Notes under the pieces: generated by a model
Databases searched by the model: none
Seen by the model: only the letters and a program-made list of their open reading frames with translations
What the model was told of the DNA's origin: nothing
Source: an uncultured SAR116 cluster alpha proteobacterium
Lineage (GTDB): Bacteria; Pseudomonadota; Alphaproteobacteria; Puniceispirillales; Marisalimonadaceae
DNA length: 33,745 nt
Assembly (NCBI GenBank): GCA_902530325.1
Contig: CACAAB010000017.1
Location: 1-33,745 of the forward strand
Direction of reading: 5' to 3'
Part shown: positions 32,456 through 33,745 of the stretch, one piece after another
Position numbering within the stretch: position 1 is the stretch's first letter
Layout of the letters: every line of letters starts with the position of its first letter
Program-made: the position numbers and the translations under genes

Positions 32456-32464
32456 TGATACAAT
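32456..32464 (+). promoter_or_regulatory. Candidate extended -10 promoter for the TRAP operon
   Basis: TGATACAAT: a TG one base before TACAAT, an extended -10 box 46 bases before the dctP ATG. No good -35 box is visible, which the extended -10 could offset. A very strong AGGGAGG ribosome site at 32498-32504 follows. Confidence 0.35.
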
Positions 32465-32510
32465 TAACTTCAATTCTTAAATAACAATACAAAATATAGG
32501 GAGGCGTTTT

Positions 32511-33611
32511 ATGAAACGTAGAGATTTTATTACTAAAGCTGGTGTAGGCGTTGTTGCAGGTGTTGCTGGAGCTTCTACACTATCAGCACCTGCTATAGCA
32601 GGAGGTCATAAAGAGATTAACATTGTATCAACTTGGCCAAGAGATTTTCCAGGTTTAGGCTTATCAGCACAAAGATTATCAGCTAGAATTACCGAACTAT
32701 CAAAGGGTAAGTTAAAGGTCAATTATTTCGCTGCAGGTGAAAAAGTTGGAGCATTTGATGTTTTTGACGAAGTTGCATCTGGAAACTCACAAGCTTACAT
32801 TGCTGCAGATTATTATTGGAAAGGTAAGCATCCTGGTTTTGCCTATTTTACAGCTGTACCATTTGGTATGACTACTGTTGAATGGAATGCTTGGATTAAG
32901 TTTGGTGGTGGGCAACAGCTTTGGGATAAAATGTCAGGTGAGTTTGGTCTTAAAGCTCTTCCATGTGGTGGAACTGGTACGCAAGCTGGTGGATGGTTCA
33001 ACAAGGAAATAAATTCTAGTGAAGATTTAAAAGGCTTAAAAATGAGAATTCCAGGCTTGGGTGGAACTGTTATGTCTAAACTTGGAGCTTCTCCAGTATC
33101 ATTACCAGGTGGACAAATATATGAAAATTTAGTGTCTGGATCAATTGATGCTACAGAGTGGGTAGGTCCTTATAATGATTATTTCATGAAATTTTATGAA
33201 GCTGCTAAATATTACTACACAGGTGGTATGCATGAGCCAGGTTCTTGTCTAGCTTTAGCATTTAATGCAAGTTTCTGGGGTAAATTAACAGATAATGAAA
33301 AGGCTCTCATTACTGCAGCATCCATGGAAGAACATGCAGCTCAATATGAAGAAACATGTGCTAAAAATGGTGAATACCTTGCAAAACTTATTAATGAACA
33401 TGGAACTAAGGTAAAATCATTTAATGATGATGTATGGGATTCATTTGGAGAAGCTGCAGCAGAAGTTTTTGAAGAAACAAGAAATCATTCTGCATTAGCT
33501 AAAGAAATAGATGACGCCTATCAAGCATTTTTAAAAGAATGTGGAAGTATGATGGCAAAGTTTGAAATATCATACGTCAACCAAAGAAATAGAGTCTTAG
33601 GACTTTCATAA
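32511..33611 (+). CDS. TRAP transporter solute-binding protein (DctP, TakP-like)
   Basis: A 366-residue periplasmic binding protein of a sodium-driven TRAP importer, probably for a 2-oxo acid or similar carboxylate. It begins with a Tat-type leader (RRDFI at 3-7, hydrophobic core, cleavage after SAPAIA at about 30), meaning export folded. Arg179 in KMRIPGLGG is the carboxylate-gripping Arg of DctP proteins. DATEWVGPYND at 213-223 closely resembles the TakP group, in which Glu/Trp contact sodium and ligand. A strong AGGGAGG site six bases before the ATG predicts high expression. A hairpin and another membrane-protein start follow. Confidence 0.92.
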   Translation: MKRRDFITKAGVGVVAGVAGASTLSAPAIAGGHKEINIVSTWPRDFPGLGLSAQRLSARITELSKGKLKVNYFAAGEKVGAFDVFDEVASGNSQAYIAADYYWKGKHPGFAYFTAVPFGMTTVEWNAWIKFGGGQQLWDKMSGEFGLKALPCGGTGTQAGGWFNKEINSSEDLKGLKMRIPGLGGTVMSKLGASPVSLPGGQIYENLVSGSIDATEWVGPYNDYFMKFYEAAKYYYTGGMHEPGSCLALAFNASFWGKLTDNEKALITAASMEEHAAQYEETCAKNGEYLAKLINEHGTKVKSFNDDVWDSFGEAAAEVFEETRNHSALAKEIDDAYQAFLKECGSMMAKFEISYVNQRNRVLGLS

Positions 33612-33622
33612 AATATTAACTG

Positions 33623-33645
33623 GAGGTCAGCTAAGAGCTGACCTC
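33623..33645 (+). terminator. Strong hairpin after the TRAP binding-protein gene
   Basis: A perfect 10-bp GC-containing stem: GAGGTCAGCT (33623-33632), AAG loop, AGCTGACCTC (33636-33645). It is the strongest hairpin in the window and lies 12 bases after the dctP stop. No U-run follows, so it probably stabilises the dctP message or only partly stops transcription, leaving the membrane subunit genes at lower level. Confidence 0.75.
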
Positions 33646-33655
33646 TATTCAAAAA

Positions 33656-33745
33656 ATGGATAAAAATATTTATACTTATTACCGATTATTTGGATGGTCA
33701 ATATTAACAATCACGTTTGCTTTTTTGATTGATAATATTTTAATG
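33656..33745 (+). CDS. Start of next TRAP-operon gene, likely small permease (partial)
   Basis: Thirty codons reach the window end without a stop: MDKNIYTYYRLFGWSILTIT then FAFLIDNILM. A short charged front followed by a hydrophobic helix from about residue 11 suits the first helix of a DctQ-type small permease or another membrane subunit that would normally follow dctP. No strong ribosome site, as A-rich bases come directly before the ATG. Identity rests mostly on position. Confidence 0.5.
   Translation, partial: MDKNIYTYYRLFGWSILTITFAFLIDNILM

Overview
The window reads as a piece of chromosome from a free-living marine alphaproteobacterium with a small, AT-rich, streamlined genome, in the style of SAR11, HIMB59/AEGEAN-169 or low-GC SAR116 relatives. 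The pointers are the very low GC throughout, short intergenic spaces, a TRAP and an ABC solute transporter with very hydrophobic or Tat-type leader peptides, a NaChBac-type sodium channel, and a housekeeping block (dapA, smpB, folK, rpoZ, rel, pdxJ, acpS, lepB, rnc, era, recO, parC) whose order is typical of Alphaproteobacteria. The assignment is inference from gene content; no rRNA, tRNA, CRISPR array or insertion sequence was seen.

Layout. 1-2616 is a three-gene ABC importer (binding protein, ATPase, permease). 2655-10589 is an accessory stretch with many small unknown genes on both strands. It holds the most unusual protein here, a ferredoxin / class III nucleotide cyclase / Rieske fusion (2885-4222, minus). 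It also has a NavBac channel, a cysteine-less formylglycine-enzyme-like protein, a GIY-YIG/DUF123 protein, a 51-residue membrane peptide, and two paralogous secreted proteins about 5 kb apart (4605-4991 plus and 10218-10589 minus). 10590-11113 has no intact gene but holds a zinc-ribbon-like reading frame without a normal start codon.

11114-20640 carries metabolic and transport genes: an RraA/HMG-aldolase-like protein, a MATE exporter, a small membrane protein, a PhrB-like photolyase that seems to have lost Fe-S ligands, an enolase-superfamily acid-sugar dehydratase diverging from an FMN-dependent lactate-type dehydrogenase, a YczE-like membrane protein, a TauE/SafE exporter, a nitroreductase and a PLP-dependent threonine/serine dehydratase.

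20733-32333 is one long plus-strand run of core genes with overlapping or nearly touching ends: lysine/cell-wall precursor synthesis (dapA), trans-translation (smpB), folate (folK), RNA polymerase omega and (p)ppGpp control (rpoZ, rel), pyridoxine (pdxJ), acyl-carrier-protein activation (acpS), protein export (lepB), RNA processing and ribosome maturation (rnc, era), recombination repair (recO) and chromosome decatenation (parC). The window ends in a TRAP transporter with a TakP-like binding protein, a strong hairpin, and the first 30 codons of the next gene.

Both solute-binding-protein genes (1 and 32511) are followed by a strong hairpin before the rest of the transporter, a plausible way to make excess binding protein. 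The best candidate for something new is the two-iron-sulfur-centre cyclase, which suggests redox-controlled cyclic nucleotide signalling.
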